From NCBI GenBank assembly GCA_049680365.1, contig JBAUHQ010000392.1:1-39729 (forward strand): a DNA stretch of 39,729 bases, given 5' to 3'. Positions within the stretch are counted from its first letter, which is position 1. Each line of letters begins with the position of its first letter. A program made the position numbers and the translations under genes. Shown piece by piece: positions 7,570 to 16,467 of the stretch. Source of the DNA: K23-9 sp049680365 (GTDB lineage: Bacteria > Planctomycetota > Planctomycetia > Pirellulales > Pirellulaceae). The notes beneath the pieces were generated by a model. That model saw only the letters and a list, made by a program, of their open reading frames with translations. It ran no database searches and had not been told where the DNA came from.

Positions 7570-8169
7570 CTATGCCTGCGTGTCTTCGCCAGCTTTCTTG
7601 ACAACTTTGTCGATCAATCCGTATGAGCAGGCTTCTTCAGCTGACATGAAATTGTCTCGGTCCGTATCACGTTCGATGTCTTCGAGTGTGTGACCTGTGT
7701 GCAACACCATCAGTTCGTTCATCTTCTGCTTGATGCGACGAAGTTCTTCGATATGGATTTCGACTTCGCGCGTCGTGCCCTGCATACCGGCCAATGGCTG
7801 GTGAATCATGATGCGTGCGTTCGGCAACGCAAAACGCTTGCCTTTGGCACCTGCGGTTAGCAATGCCGCGCCCATCGAAGCGGCTTGTCCGATGCAGTAC
7901 GTGGCAACGTCGCACGAAACGAACTGCATCGTGTCGTAGATCGCCATGCCAGCAGTGATGCTGCCGCCAGGGCTGTTGATGTACAAGTGAATGTCGGCTT
8001 TGGGGTCGTCCGAGTGAAGGAACAACATTTGCGCGACTAGCGAATTGGAAATTTGATCATCGACTTGTTGGCCCAAGAAGATGATGCGGTCCTTCAGCAA
8101 TCGGCTGTAGATGTCGTAGGTTCGTTCTTCGCGACCGCTTTTTTCGACGACGTAAGGAATCAGTGGCAT
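7570..8169 (-). CDS. clpP: ATP-dependent Clp protease proteolytic subunit (second of pair)
   Basis: This is the barrel-forming serine protease subunit that degrades proteins fed by a ClpX or ClpA/C ATPase in the cytoplasm. The catalytic triad is complete: Ser98 in GQAASMGA, His123 in MIHQP and Asp172 in DTDRDNFMS. YINSPGGSI, forming the oxyanion region, is at about residues 63-71. The length of 199 aa is normal, and the sequence is close to the canonical ClpP. It begins near the usual mature N-terminus (MPLIPYVVEKSGREERTYDI) with almost no propeptide. It lies 90 bp downstream of a second clpP paralogue on the same strand, so the two are probably co-transcribed and may form a mixed barrel. No clpX or tig gene is adjacent. 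Confidence 0.97.
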   Translation of the reverse strand: MPLIPYVVEKSGREERTYDIYSRLLKDRIIFLGQQVDDQISNSLVAQMLFLHSDDPKADIHLYINSPGGSITAGMAIYDTMQFVSCDVATYCIGQAASMGAALLTAGAKGKRFALPNARIMIHQPLAGMQGTTREVEIHIEELRRIKQKMNELMVLHTGHTLEDIERDTDRDNFMSAEEACSYGLIDKVVKKAGEDTQA

Positions 8170-8259
8170 AGGAAAACTATTGAGTTGTAGAGTTGTGTTG
8201 TCTGGTAGCGTGACTTAACTGGCAAGACTTCGCGAGCAAAATTTCGTCGGCAAGCGATG

Positions 8260-8904
8260 TTACTTGTCGTCGTCGTCTTCAGCGTCGATCGGTGGCTTGG
8301 TCAAAATATCGTCGACCAAACCATACGCTTTGGCCTCTTCGGCACCCAGAAAGAAATCGCGGTCCGTGTCTTTAGCGATTTTGTCGACCGTTTGGCCGCT
8401 ATGATTACTAAGAATGTTGTTCAACACATCGCGATAGCGGAACATCTCTGCCGCTTGAATCTCGATGTCGCTGACTTGACCACCAACGCCACCCATCGGT
8501 TGATGCATCATAACGCGACTGTTGGGCAAGCAGAAACGTTTGCCTTTCTGTCCACCGACTAACAACACCGCTGCACCGCTGCAAGCTTCGCCCACACAGT
8601 AGGTCGCTACAGGGCAAGTCAACATTTGCATGGTGTCATAGACAGCTAGCGTCGCCGTGACACTTCCGCCGGGACTATTGATGTAAAAGTGGATGTCTTT
8701 GCGTCGGTTTTCACTTTGCAGATACAAGAGCTTCATTACGACGTCGTTCGCATTGGCGTAGTGAATCTCGCCCTGCAAAAACACGATGCGGTTTTCCAGC
8801 AACAAGTCGCCCAGCGTTAGTTGGCGCTGACGCTGATAGCCTTGATAAGCACTGCTATTGGTCAGTTCGCTTGGCAGCATGTTGTGAGGCAGCGGGAAGG
8901 TCAT
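8260..8904 (-). CDS. clpP: Clp protease proteolytic subunit paralogue (first of pair)
   Basis: This is a second ClpP-family subunit of 214 aa. The triad is Ser109, His134 (MMHQP) and Asp183 (DTDRDFFLG). The residues around the serine differ from the standard: GEACSGAA instead of GQAASMGA, so the usual Met after Ser is Gly. The N-terminus is extended by about 17 residues compared with the neighbour and has a Gln/Tyr/Ser-rich stretch. The C-terminus is acidic (DAEDDDDK). Two-ClpP systems, in which one copy is divergent and needs the other, are known in other bacteria. Heteromer formation here is inference. A terminator-like hairpin separates it from glgX upstream, so transcription probably starts in the 8905-9230 region. 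Confidence 0.95.
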   Translation of the reverse strand: MTFPLPHNMLPSELTNSSAYQGYQRQRQLTLGDLLLENRIVFLQGEIHYANANDVVMKLLYLQSENRRKDIHFYINSPGGSVTATLAVYDTMQMLTCPVATYCVGEACSGAAVLLVGGQKGKRFCLPNSRVMMHQPMGGVGGQVSDIEIQAAEMFRYRDVLNNILSNHSGQTVDKIAKDTDRDFFLGAEEAKAYGLVDDILTKPPIDAEDDDDK

Positions 8905-9264
8905 TAAAAGGGTCTTTCAGGCGGGGGAATGTCTCAATCAATCATCTGTCGCAACGTAGGGTCGCAGCTCAGTCGCTTCACGACGCTACGTAAGTGTTCG
9001 CGATCGAACCTAAATTGACAAGGCCGGTAGCAGCTGGCCACTTCGTCGCACCAACCTGCTTCAATCTCCCTCTGGGAAGATTGATTATTAGTTGCCGATA
9101 CACGCATTCTCCGCCTATCGCGGTACGCGAAGAAGTAGCTGTGGAACAGCGGCGGAATTTAGCCTGGGCGCAAGCCCCAGGATCCGATCACCACGCGTTT
9201 TGTTCGTCTATCCCGGGCTCCAAGAGCGCCAGCGGCTCACTAAAGCCGCTTTACCTAAACCGCC
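8905..9264. other. Intergenic region between clpP and glgX with hairpins
   Basis: I see no credible gene. Two GC-rich hairpins are visible. One is CCTGGG-CGCAAGC-CCCAGG at 9163-9181. The other is AGCGGCT-CACTAA-AGCCGCT at 9231-9250. The second lies about 15 bases after the glgX stop. The promoter for the clpP pair should lie in the remaining part (8905-9160), but no clear -35/-10 pair stands out. Confidence 0.5.
9231..9250 (-). terminator. Hairpin just past the glgX stop
   Basis: A 7-bp perfect stem (AGCGGCT/AGCCGCT) with a 6-base loop begins about 15 bases downstream of the glgX stop codon. No U-tract follows, so it is either a weak terminator or a 3'-end stabiliser. It suggests that glgX and the clpP pair are separate transcripts. 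Confidence 0.4.
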
Positions 9265-11376
9265 CTATCCCCGTGCTTTTATGCCTTCGTCGGGGATTTT
9301 TCCGCTGACGTAAACCTTCATCGAGTGATGTGGCATCTCGACGACCATCGAATTGGACGGCATTGGCCCGTCGACATCGGGATAAATGTCATTGGGTGCA
9401 ATCGCGGCTGTGTCCAAGAAGAGGTTCCATTTCATGTTTCGCCCCATGGTCGGCATCGTAAAGTCTCGTGTTTGGCCTGTGCTGTTAAACATCAACACCA
9501 TATCGCGGCCAAGTTCTTCGGGATCTTCCACGCGACTTGGCGCGGCGATGTACGCCATCATCGCCAATTCTGGCTGACTCCAGTCCAGGATCACACCGTC
9601 AGGCGAGTACCAAGACACATCAGGAATCTTGCGACCATCAACCGGTTTTCCGGTCAAGTAAATACGACGGCGGACCGTCGGTTGATTACGTCGAAATTGA
9701 ATCAGACTCTGCACAAAACGGAACAAGTCGGGGTTCTTTTCGACTAATCGCCAATCAAACCAACTGACATCGTTGTCTTGACAGTAGGCATTGTTATTGC
9801 CTTTTTGTGTGCGACGAATTTCGTCACCGCTGACCAGCATTGGGACGCCTTGGCTGAGCATGAGCGTCGCCAACATGTTTCGCACTTGTCGATCGCGAAT
9901 GGTTGTGATCGATTTCTTGCGAGTTGGACCTTCGACCCCGTAGTTGTCGCTGATGTTGTGATTGTCGCCGTCGCGATTGTCTTCGCCGTTAGCGTCATTG
10001 TGCTTGTGCTTGTAGGCCATCAAGTCGTTCATCGTGAAGCCATCGTGGCTGGTGATGAAGTTGATGCTACAAAACGGTGGACGTCCGGAGTGTTCGTATA
10101 AATCACTACTGCCGGCCAGTCGCGTCGCCAAAGCACCCAGCGTGCCGCCGTCGCCACGCCAGAAGCCACGGACATCGTCGCGATAGCGTCCATTCCATTC
10201 AGCCCAGCGGTGGTTACCAAACGAACCGACTTGATAGGCACCGGCGGCATCCCATGCTTCGGCGATAATTTTTGTATCGGCCAGCAATGGGTCTTCGGCG
10301 ATCAACTCCACCATGGGCGGGTTGGGTACCAAGTTGCCTTTCCGGTCGCGGCTCAGGATGCTGGCCAAATCGAAACGGAAACCGTCGATGTGGTAGTTGT
10401 GAACCCAGTGACGTAGGCAGTGAAAAATCATTTCGCGAACCACGGGGTGGTTACCGTTGATCGTATTTCCGCAGCCCGAGTAATTGGAGAAATGCTTGCC
10501 TTCGCTCAGGATGTAATAAACTTGGTTTTCTAGTCCTTTGAAGGAAAGCGTTGGGCCTTGTTCGTTGCCTTCGCAAGTGTGATTGAACACCACGTCCAAG
10601 ATGACTTCGATGCCGGCCGCGTGCAGCGCCTTGACCATTTCTTTAAATTCACGAATCTGCGCGCCGGGCGTTTTGTCGTGAGCGTATCCGCGGTGCGGCG
10701 AAAAGAACGCCATCGGATCGTAGCCCCAGTAGTTGGGCCGATCCAGTTTCTTGCCGTAGATGTCACGGATTGGAAATTCGTTGACGGGCATCAATTCGAC
10801 GGCCGTTATTCCCAATGATTGCAGGTAGGGGATTTTTTCGATCACGCCCAAGTACGAACCGCCAGCATCGACCTTGGCAGTCCTGCTTTTCGTAAAACCG
10901 CGGACGTGCATTTCATAGATCACGGATTCGCTGATGTCACGACGAATGTGTCGGTCCCCATCCCAATCGAATTCGTCTTTGATCACGACACACTTGGGCG
11001 GACGGATCACACCATCATCGCTCTTCATGAATTCGCCGGCCAACGCTTGCGTGTACGGGTCGATCAGACGCGCGGTCGAATCGAAACGATGGCCGTTGTC
11101 CGGATCCCAAGGTCCGCTGGCTTGCAAGTGATAAAGCTGCCCGTGTTTCAGTCCTGCAACATGCAAGCTCCAGACGTCGCCCCAGCGATCCGAGTCGCGG
11201 TCGAATTCGATAATTTCGGCTGGCTCACGATCCGAGACTTTGTTGTAAAGCAACAGTCGCATGGCCGTCGAACTGCGGCTGAATACAGAGAACTGGACAC
11301 CGCTTTCCTGGACCACGGAACCGAACGGCGGCGTATAGGTGAATTGCAGGTTGGGAAAGGGTTGTCGCATGAGCAT
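9265..11376 (-). CDS. glgX: Glycogen debranching enzyme (isoamylase type, GH13)
   Basis: The enzyme cleaves alpha-1,6 branches of glycogen or limit dextrins in the cytoplasm. An N-terminal beta-sandwich (CBM48-like, GVQFSVFSRSSTAMRLLLYN) precedes a GH13 barrel. VFNHTCEGNEQGP is the first conserved region. DGFRFDLASIL contains the catalytic Asp nucleophile, IIAEAWDAAG the acid/base Glu, and TSHDGFTMNDL the transition-state Asp. The region after SHDGFT (NGEDNRDGDNHNISDNYG) is typical of the GlgX/TreX group. The length of about 703 aa fits. I chose the ATG at 11376, with AGAGAG about 9 bases upstream. A GTG at 11427 would add 17 residues unlike the family start, and another ATG lies at 11370. 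No other glycogen gene is in the window. Confidence 0.95.
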   Translation of the reverse strand: MLMRQPFPNLQFTYTPPFGSVVQESGVQFSVFSRSSTAMRLLLYNKVSDREPAEIIEFDRDSDRWGDVWSLHVAGLKHGQLYHLQASGPWDPDNGHRFDSTARLIDPYTQALAGEFMKSDDGVIRPPKCVVIKDEFDWDGDRHIRRDISESVIYEMHVRGFTKSRTAKVDAGGSYLGVIEKIPYLQSLGITAVELMPVNEFPIRDIYGKKLDRPNYWGYDPMAFFSPHRGYAHDKTPGAQIREFKEMVKALHAAGIEVILDVVFNHTCEGNEQGPTLSFKGLENQVYYILSEGKHFSNYSGCGNTINGNHPVVREMIFHCLRHWVHNYHIDGFRFDLASILSRDRKGNLVPNPPMVELIAEDPLLADTKIIAEAWDAAGAYQVGSFGNHRWAEWNGRYRDDVRGFWRGDGGTLGALATRLAGSSDLYEHSGRPPFCSINFITSHDGFTMNDLMAYKHKHNDANGEDNRDGDNHNISDNYGVEGPTRKKSITTIRDRQVRNMLATLMLSQGVPMLVSGDEIRRTQKGNNNAYCQDNDVSWFDWRLVEKNPDLFRFVQSLIQFRRNQPTVRRRIYLTGKPVDGRKIPDVSWYSPDGVILDWSQPELAMMAYIAAPSRVEDPEELGRDMVLMFNSTGQTRDFTMPTMGRNMKWNLFLDTAAIAPNDIYPDVDGPMPSNSMVVEMPHHSMKVYVSGKIPDEGIKARG

Positions 11377-11933
11377 ATCGTAGGTCTCTCTATTTACGAA
11401 TTCGCGGCCTGCTTCAGAACTTGGCACGCTCCTAGTCCGAATCGAACGATTCGAGCGAGAGCGTGAACCAAAAGCGTTGGGAAACTGAAGCCAAGCAGAC
11501 TATGGGTGTCTATCTTCCATTGGAGGATTCGGCATTGCCGAGAATCTTCCGGTGAAAAACACTACCACCTGCCTTAGTCCTTGCTCGCTGAACCCAGATT
11601 CCCCTGAACAAAACAGAACAACCCGTGTGGCGACGCGACGACTGGCGAATTGGTAACGAAGAGGCCTCCCAGTTTGGTGAGCGGAGTTGTAATGATTGGC
11701 ATCGACCCTGATGAATAGGGAAGGTGACGACACTTTCCCCCCAGGTCCGCTTATTTGCCATCCCATAGAGCCAAAGCATACCGAATGCTCGTTTCACAAC
11801 GAACCGGAACGTAGCCCAATGTCACAAAGAAACACCACTCCTACCCTCATAGGCACTTGCGGGACAGAATGACGGCTTTGGCGGGACAATCCATGCTCGC
11901 TTTTTTCTACCTGAACAGTTTTTTTCAAGTCAA
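11377..11933. other. Intergenic region between glgX and purM
   Basis: This 557-base stretch between divergent genes must hold both promoters. I found no convincing gene. A short palindrome CGAATCG-AA-CGATTCG is at 11438-11453, about 60 bases upstream of the glgX start. It resembles the core of the palindromic element found at 19090 and 38576, but is not identical. The small frames between 11500 and 11800 on the minus strand have no recognisable protein character. Confidence 0.45.
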
Positions 11934-12992
11934 ATGGCTGCCACTTACAAAGACGCCGGCGTCGATTTGGACGTTTACGCGGAATCGATGAGCCGTTTGC
12001 CCCGGCTGATGCACCGCACGTTTAGTCCTCGCGTGATTCCCAGCGATGGCGGTTTTGCCGGACTCTTTCAGCTGGATTTTCCCGGCAAACTGTTTTCGCG
12101 AAATTACCAAGAACCGGTCTTGGTCAGTGGCACCGATGGCGTTGGCACTAAACTGAAAATCGCTCAAATCACCGGTCGTCACGAAACCGTCGGCATCGAT
12201 TTGGTTGGCATGTGTGTCAACGATCTGTTATGTACCGGTGGTGAACCGCTGTTCTTTTTGGACTACGTCGCGATGGGCCGCGACGACCCGGCGCGCTTAG
12301 AACGAATCGTGCAAGGTATCAGCGACGGGTGCGTAGAAGGTGACATGGCGTTACTGGGTGGCGAGACGGCCATCATGCCCGACATGTACGGCAACGACGA
12401 TTATGACCTGGCGGGTTTCGCAGTCGGGGTGGTTGAAAAACGTAAATTGATCGACGGCAAATTGATCAGCGAACGCGACGTCGTACTGGGCTTGGCGTCC
12501 AACGGACTTCACAGCAACGGTTTCAGTTTGGTCCGCAAAGTCATCAACGATGCCGGTCTGACTTGGGATGCAACGCCCAATGATTTTGGTGGCAAATCGT
12601 TGGCAGACGTTTGCTTGGAACCAACTCGCATTTATACGAAAGTGATTCGCGGTGTCCAAAGTCACTACCGCGTCAAGCAGGTTTTGCACGGCATCGCGCA
12701 CATCACGGGCGGCGGTGTCGAAGAAAACTTAGACCGCGTCTTGCCCAAGAATGTCGACGCGGTGATCGAATCGGACAGCTGGGAGTTGCCCACTATTTTT
12801 CAGTGGCTACAGAAAACTGGCAGCGTGGAAACCAGCGAGATGCGACGCGTATTCAACATGGGCTTGGGTATGGCGATCGTGGTCAGCGATTTTTACGCGG
12901 CAAGTGTTCAAGATCAGATTCGTGATCTAGGCGTCGACTGTTTTCAAATCGGAAAGATTGTCCCTGGCCAAGGTAAAGTGCGTTACGCTTGA
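11934..12992 (+). CDS. purM: Phosphoribosylformylglycinamidine cyclo-ligase (AIR synthetase)
   Basis: The enzyme catalyses ATP-dependent ring closure of FGAM to aminoimidazole ribonucleotide in purine synthesis. Family motifs appear in order: VSGTDGVGTKLKIA (ATP/Mg site, about residues 64-77), GIDLVGMCVNDLLCTGGEPLFFLDY, LLGGETAIMPDMY, GLASNGLHSNGFSLVRK and HITGGGVEENLDRVLP. The length of 352 aa is normal and it starts MAATYKDAGVDLDVYAE as expected. It is transcribed in the same direction as trpS and acpS, but a 230-bp gap separates it from trpS. No other pur gene is nearby. Confidence 0.97.
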   Translation: MAATYKDAGVDLDVYAESMSRLPRLMHRTFSPRVIPSDGGFAGLFQLDFPGKLFSRNYQEPVLVSGTDGVGTKLKIAQITGRHETVGIDLVGMCVNDLLCTGGEPLFFLDYVAMGRDDPARLERIVQGISDGCVEGDMALLGGETAIMPDMYGNDDYDLAGFAVGVVEKRKLIDGKLISERDVVLGLASNGLHSNGFSLVRKVINDAGLTWDATPNDFGGKSLADVCLEPTRIYTKVIRGVQSHYRVKQVLHGIAHITGGGVEENLDRVLPKNVDAVIESDSWELPTIFQWLQKTGSVETSEMRRVFNMGLGMAIVVSDFYAASVQDQIRDLGVDCFQIGKIVPGQGKVRYA

Positions 12993-13222
12993 CGCTTGAA
13001 TTGGGTTAGGCATTTCACATTCCCTTGGGATAACGCCGTAGCGGATGCTTGTTCGCCGTTTTATCGCTAGCCAGGGTTCTTACACGAAACGCATTGAACC
13101 GTAGCTAGCGCCAAAACCGCTAACGACCAGCGAAACTACCAACCGAAATCCGCTGTGGCTTTGCCCGGCAGAAACGGGAAAAAACATTCCAACATTAAAC
13201 TCCTCGAACCACTTCTCAACTC

Positions 13223-14185
13223 ATGCGTGTCCTCTCTGGCATTCAACCAACTGGCCGGCCCCACTGGGGAAACTTCTTCGGCGCGATTCGACAGTACATC
13301 GATTTGCAAGCAGCTAACGAAGGCTTTTACTTCATCGCCAATTTGCACGCGCTGACAACCGTACGCGATGCCCAAGCAATGCGTCAAAATACGTTGGATG
13401 CCGCCATCGACTTATTGGCCCTGGGTCTGGATCCGACGAAGGCCACTTTGTTTGTCCAATCGGATGTTCCCGAAGTCAGCGAGTTGTGTTGGTTGCTGCT
13501 TAGCGGCACGCCGATGGGATTGCTGCAACGCTGTGTGGCTTACAAGGAAAAAGTCGACAAGGGCTTGCCTGCCGACGCGGGGCTTTTCACTTATCCGGTT
13601 TTGCAAGCCGCCGATATTTTGGCCTACGACAGCGAGATTGTGCCGGTGGGTGCGGACCAAGTTCAGCATATCGAAGTCTGCCGCGACATCGCGTCGAAGT
13701 TCAATCATCAATTCGGTGAGACCTTTGTCTTGCCAAAAGCGAAAACGCTGGACGATAGCGCCAAGGTTCCCGGCACTGACGGAGAAAAGATGAGCAAGAG
13801 TTACGACAACACGCTGCCGTTGTTTGGCGAAGTCAAGAAAATTCGCAAGCAAATTATGCGTATCACGACTGACTCGCGTGCGATGGAAGATCCGAAAGAT
13901 CCCGATACGGACCACCTGTTTTTGCTGTATCGACTGTTTGCTGGCGAGTCGGAAGTGCAGTCGATGGCCCAGATGTACCGTCGGGGCGGTTTCGGCTATG
14001 GCGAAGTCAAAAAGGCCGTGGCGGAGGCCAGTGAAGAGTATTTTGCTCGGGCGCGCGAAAAACGCACGGACCTGGAATCAAATCTGGATTACGTCCACCA
14101 GACACTTCGCGAAGGCGCCGATCGTGCCAGGGAAGTCGCCGCAGGGGTCTTGAGCCGCGCTCAGAAGGCGTGTGGGTTAAGATAG
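13223..14185 (+). CDS. trpS: Tryptophanyl-tRNA synthetase
   Basis: This class I aminoacyl-tRNA synthetase charges tRNA-Trp. It begins MRVLSGIQPTGRPHWGNFFG; PHWGNFFG is its HIGH-type motif. GEKMSKSYDNTLPLF, around residues 190-204, is the KMSKS loop. The region GADQVQHIEVCRDIASKFNH is also characteristic. The length of 320 aa fits bacterial TrpS. The acpS gene starts about 57 bp downstream on the same strand and may be co-transcribed. Confidence 0.97.
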   Translation: MRVLSGIQPTGRPHWGNFFGAIRQYIDLQAANEGFYFIANLHALTTVRDAQAMRQNTLDAAIDLLALGLDPTKATLFVQSDVPEVSELCWLLLSGTPMGLLQRCVAYKEKVDKGLPADAGLFTYPVLQAADILAYDSEIVPVGADQVQHIEVCRDIASKFNHQFGETFVLPKAKTLDDSAKVPGTDGEKMSKSYDNTLPLFGEVKKIRKQIMRITTDSRAMEDPKDPDTDHLFLLYRLFAGESEVQSMAQMYRRGGFGYGEVKKAVAEASEEYFARAREKRTDLESNLDYVHQTLREGADRAREVAAGVLSRAQKACGLR

Positions 14186-14241
14186 AAGGCAGTCGGATAT
14201 TCTTCTGGCGATCTTTTTTGTTGGCCCCGTTAAGCGGTTGG

Positions 14242-14634
14242 ATGCGCATGGCTGTTATCGGAATCGGCACTGAAATTGTTGAATGTGTTCGCATCGCAAA
14301 GATGATCGAAACACATGGCGAACAATTCTTAGAACGCGTTTATACAGCGGACGAAATCGAACACTGTATTTTGAAAGCGAACTCGTCGCGGCATTTCGCA
14401 ACGCGTTGGGCAGCAAAAGAAGCTGCGATGAAAGCCCTGCAGTGTCGACATCAAGGCATTCGCTGGACGGATATCGAAATCGTCACGTCACTCGCCGAGA
14501 GCCCGCGAGTAGTGCTGGCCGGTTCGGCACTATTGTTTGCACAGCAATGTGGAGTCGAAAAGCTACATCTGAGTCTAGGAGCCTGTCGCACACACGCCAC
14601 CGCCTACGTGATCGCAACGGACGAACTAGATTAG
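14242..14634 (+). CDS. acpS: Holo-[acyl-carrier-protein] synthase
   Basis: The enzyme transfers 4'-phosphopantetheine from CoA to the serine of apo-ACP, needed for fatty acid synthesis. Visible motifs are AVIGIGTEIVECVRI at the N-terminus, FLERVYTADEIEHC, and ATRWAAKEAAMKAL with the Mg-binding Glu. The metal-binding Asp of the usual GIGTDIVE motif is Glu here, which is conservative but uncommon. The length is 130 aa. The start is the ATG at 14242; the ATG at 14248 (MAVIGIG) is equally possible. The open frame extends back to a GTG at 14170, but that part overlaps the end of trpS and does not resemble the family. It converges with the ABC-2 gene. Confidence 0.9.
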   Translation: MRMAVIGIGTEIVECVRIAKMIETHGEQFLERVYTADEIEHCILKANSSRHFATRWAAKEAAMKALQCRHQGIRWTDIEIVTSLAESPRVVLAGSALLFAQQCGVEKLHLSLGACRTHATAYVIATDELD

Positions 14635-14701
14635 TTCACCAATTGCCTCACGCGCTGACCTGCCTGCAAAGCTGGTCGTGATGAGCAAAAACGAGGCGAC
14701 C

Positions 14702-16306
14702 TCAATAACTTCGCTTCGCTTTCTCTTCCTGGACTCGTTTGGGGGTTGCGATCTTTCTGGGTAACACAGTTCCTGGCATCGCTACCAAACAAATCGCAAA
14801 CAATATGGCGGCTCCAGTCGCGACAAAGTCCTCGTCACCTTGACTGAGGCGACGTCCCCCCGCTTCGCCAAAAGTCCATGCCCAGTTCGTGATTTGCCAA
14901 CGCGAATACTCAAACGAGCGGTAATCGTTGAAATGCATCGCAATTGCATACGGCACCAGCGCAGCCATCACCGCGACGACCACAAAAGTCGCGATTCCAA
15001 TTTCCACGCGAGGATTGGACTTCAATCGCACAACAGCAACGATCAATCGAACAAATACCAAAAAACCGATCGTGTAGCCTGCGTACAGCACGGTCCACTG
15101 ATGAAGCAACACCCGAAGACGATTCACTCCTCCGATGCCATTGCCATGTTTCTCCGATAGCACCTCAAAACCAACAAGAAACAATACGGAACAAAGCAGC
15201 ACGACGGTTGTTGTGAAGACAAGGCCCGTTGCAGGCCCAGGCGTCAGCCAAGTCAACGTGCTTCGCGCTAAAAAGCTACTTGGTAGGTCACGTCGTATTC
15301 GAGGCGTCATGGTTGACGATTCTGCGACCATCATGCTTCCACTGACCATCCAAACGATAGCCAAGCCTATCGAGAAAAACAGCAGCGTACCCATCGCTAT
15401 GTCGTCGTCTTCCATCTGCAGCGCGTATGCCGCTAATCCAATCGCGACCGCCGTCAACGCCAACAGCGAAAGTCTTATCGGAGTCGATCGGTTCTCTGTT
15501 TCGGGTGTCAACTGTGCAGCGGTTGCTGTTAACAACAAGTGCCCGATACAAACCGAAAGAAAGATCGTCGCAACAAACAGAAAAACCGCAACATCCGCGG
15601 GGAGTGGATTGCCTTCCAACAGCATGAAAATCACCAATGCACCCACTGCGTATTCGCTGATGACTAAGATCAACAGTACAACCAGCAAATTCGCGATTCG
15701 ACCGGTTCGACCGCGTGCCAATGGCGCAAAAAACAAAGCCACGATGGTCAACAACATTGCGGCAACCACCAAAATCCCCACCATCAAAAACGTCGTCGGC
15801 AGGTCAACGCCGCGCAGCGTATATGCGTAAGCAACGCAGGGAAGTAGCGCGACAAAATACAGCACCATTTGCAACGTCGCACTGGCCAACTTGCCCAGCA
15901 CGATTTGCCAGGGGCTAAGCGCTGTGATCGACAACAATTCAAGTGTGCCGTCGTCGATTTCGATTTCCAGCGAACGGTACGCTGCCAAGGGAACAATCAG
16001 CAGCAACGGAATTGCCAGCACAATGTAGTAGCCAATTAGCATTCGCGGCGCGGAGGGTGACGTGTAGATCTGCGGCATCATCATCAGACTACCCGCGATC
16101 GTCCAAGCCAAAGCGGCAAACAGCAACAACGAAAACGTCGCGACAAACTGGCGACTTTTTAATGCTTGCCGAGTCTCCTTCACCAGAATCGGGTTGACCG
16201 CGTCCCCAATACGCTCACACCAATCGTCGATTCGCTGCCACCAGTCCCTTGATGCACCATTCGCCAACTCGTCATCCACGCCAGAAGTTTGAGGACCAGT
16301 CGCCAT
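14702..16306 (-). CDS. ABC-2-type transporter permease-like membrane protein
   Basis: This 534-aa protein has a cytoplasmic N-terminus with NPILVKETRQALKSRQFV, a stretch common at the start of ABC-2 permeases. About 11-12 hydrophobic segments follow. The region EIDDGTLELLSITALSPWQI, about residues 113-132, matches the coupling-helix region of ABC-2 permeases (Y-R-S-x-E-x-E-x-x-x-G-T-L-E). Such proteins move lipids, polysaccharides or drugs together with an ATPase; no ATPase gene is next to it. The C-terminus is short and basic (RKIATPKRVQEEKAKRSY). The gene is 161 bp downstream of the secreted protein gene on the same strand. The substrate is unknown. Confidence 0.8.
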   Translation of the reverse strand: MATGPQTSGVDDELANGASRDWWQRIDDWCERIGDAVNPILVKETRQALKSRQFVATFSLLLFAALAWTIAGSLMMMPQIYTSPSAPRMLIGYYIVLAIPLLLIVPLAAYRSLEIEIDDGTLELLSITALSPWQIVLGKLASATLQMVLYFVALLPCVAYAYTLRGVDLPTTFLMVGILVVAAMLLTIVALFFAPLARGRTGRIANLLVVLLILVISEYAVGALVIFMLLEGNPLPADVAVFLFVATIFLSVCIGHLLLTATAAQLTPETENRSTPIRLSLLALTAVAIGLAAYALQMEDDDIAMGTLLFFSIGLAIVWMVSGSMMVAESSTMTPRIRRDLPSSFLARSTLTWLTPGPATGLVFTTTVVLLCSVLFLVGFEVLSEKHGNGIGGVNRLRVLLHQWTVLYAGYTIGFLVFVRLIVAVVRLKSNPRVEIGIATFVVVAVMAALVPYAIAMHFNDYRSFEYSRWQITNWAWTFGEAGGRRLSQGDEDFVATGAAILFAICLVAMPGTVLPRKIATPKRVQEEKAKRSY

Positions 16307-16467
16307 ACAAGATCGTCGCCAATGTGGATTACGGAAAAGTCAGACCATCAAATTACCACACGGCCTACGGCGACGAAACAGACGCCGACTGAAAGCCAGG
16401 GCCGGTCACTTTTTCGCAATACACTGCGACCCGCCAGTGCTAGCCCGTTTTCAAAACTCACGCACGT

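Noticed and set aside
14170..14241. Upstream GTG start for acpS
   Set aside because: It overlaps the end of trpS, and its residues do not resemble AcpS, which normally begins right at the IGIGT motif.
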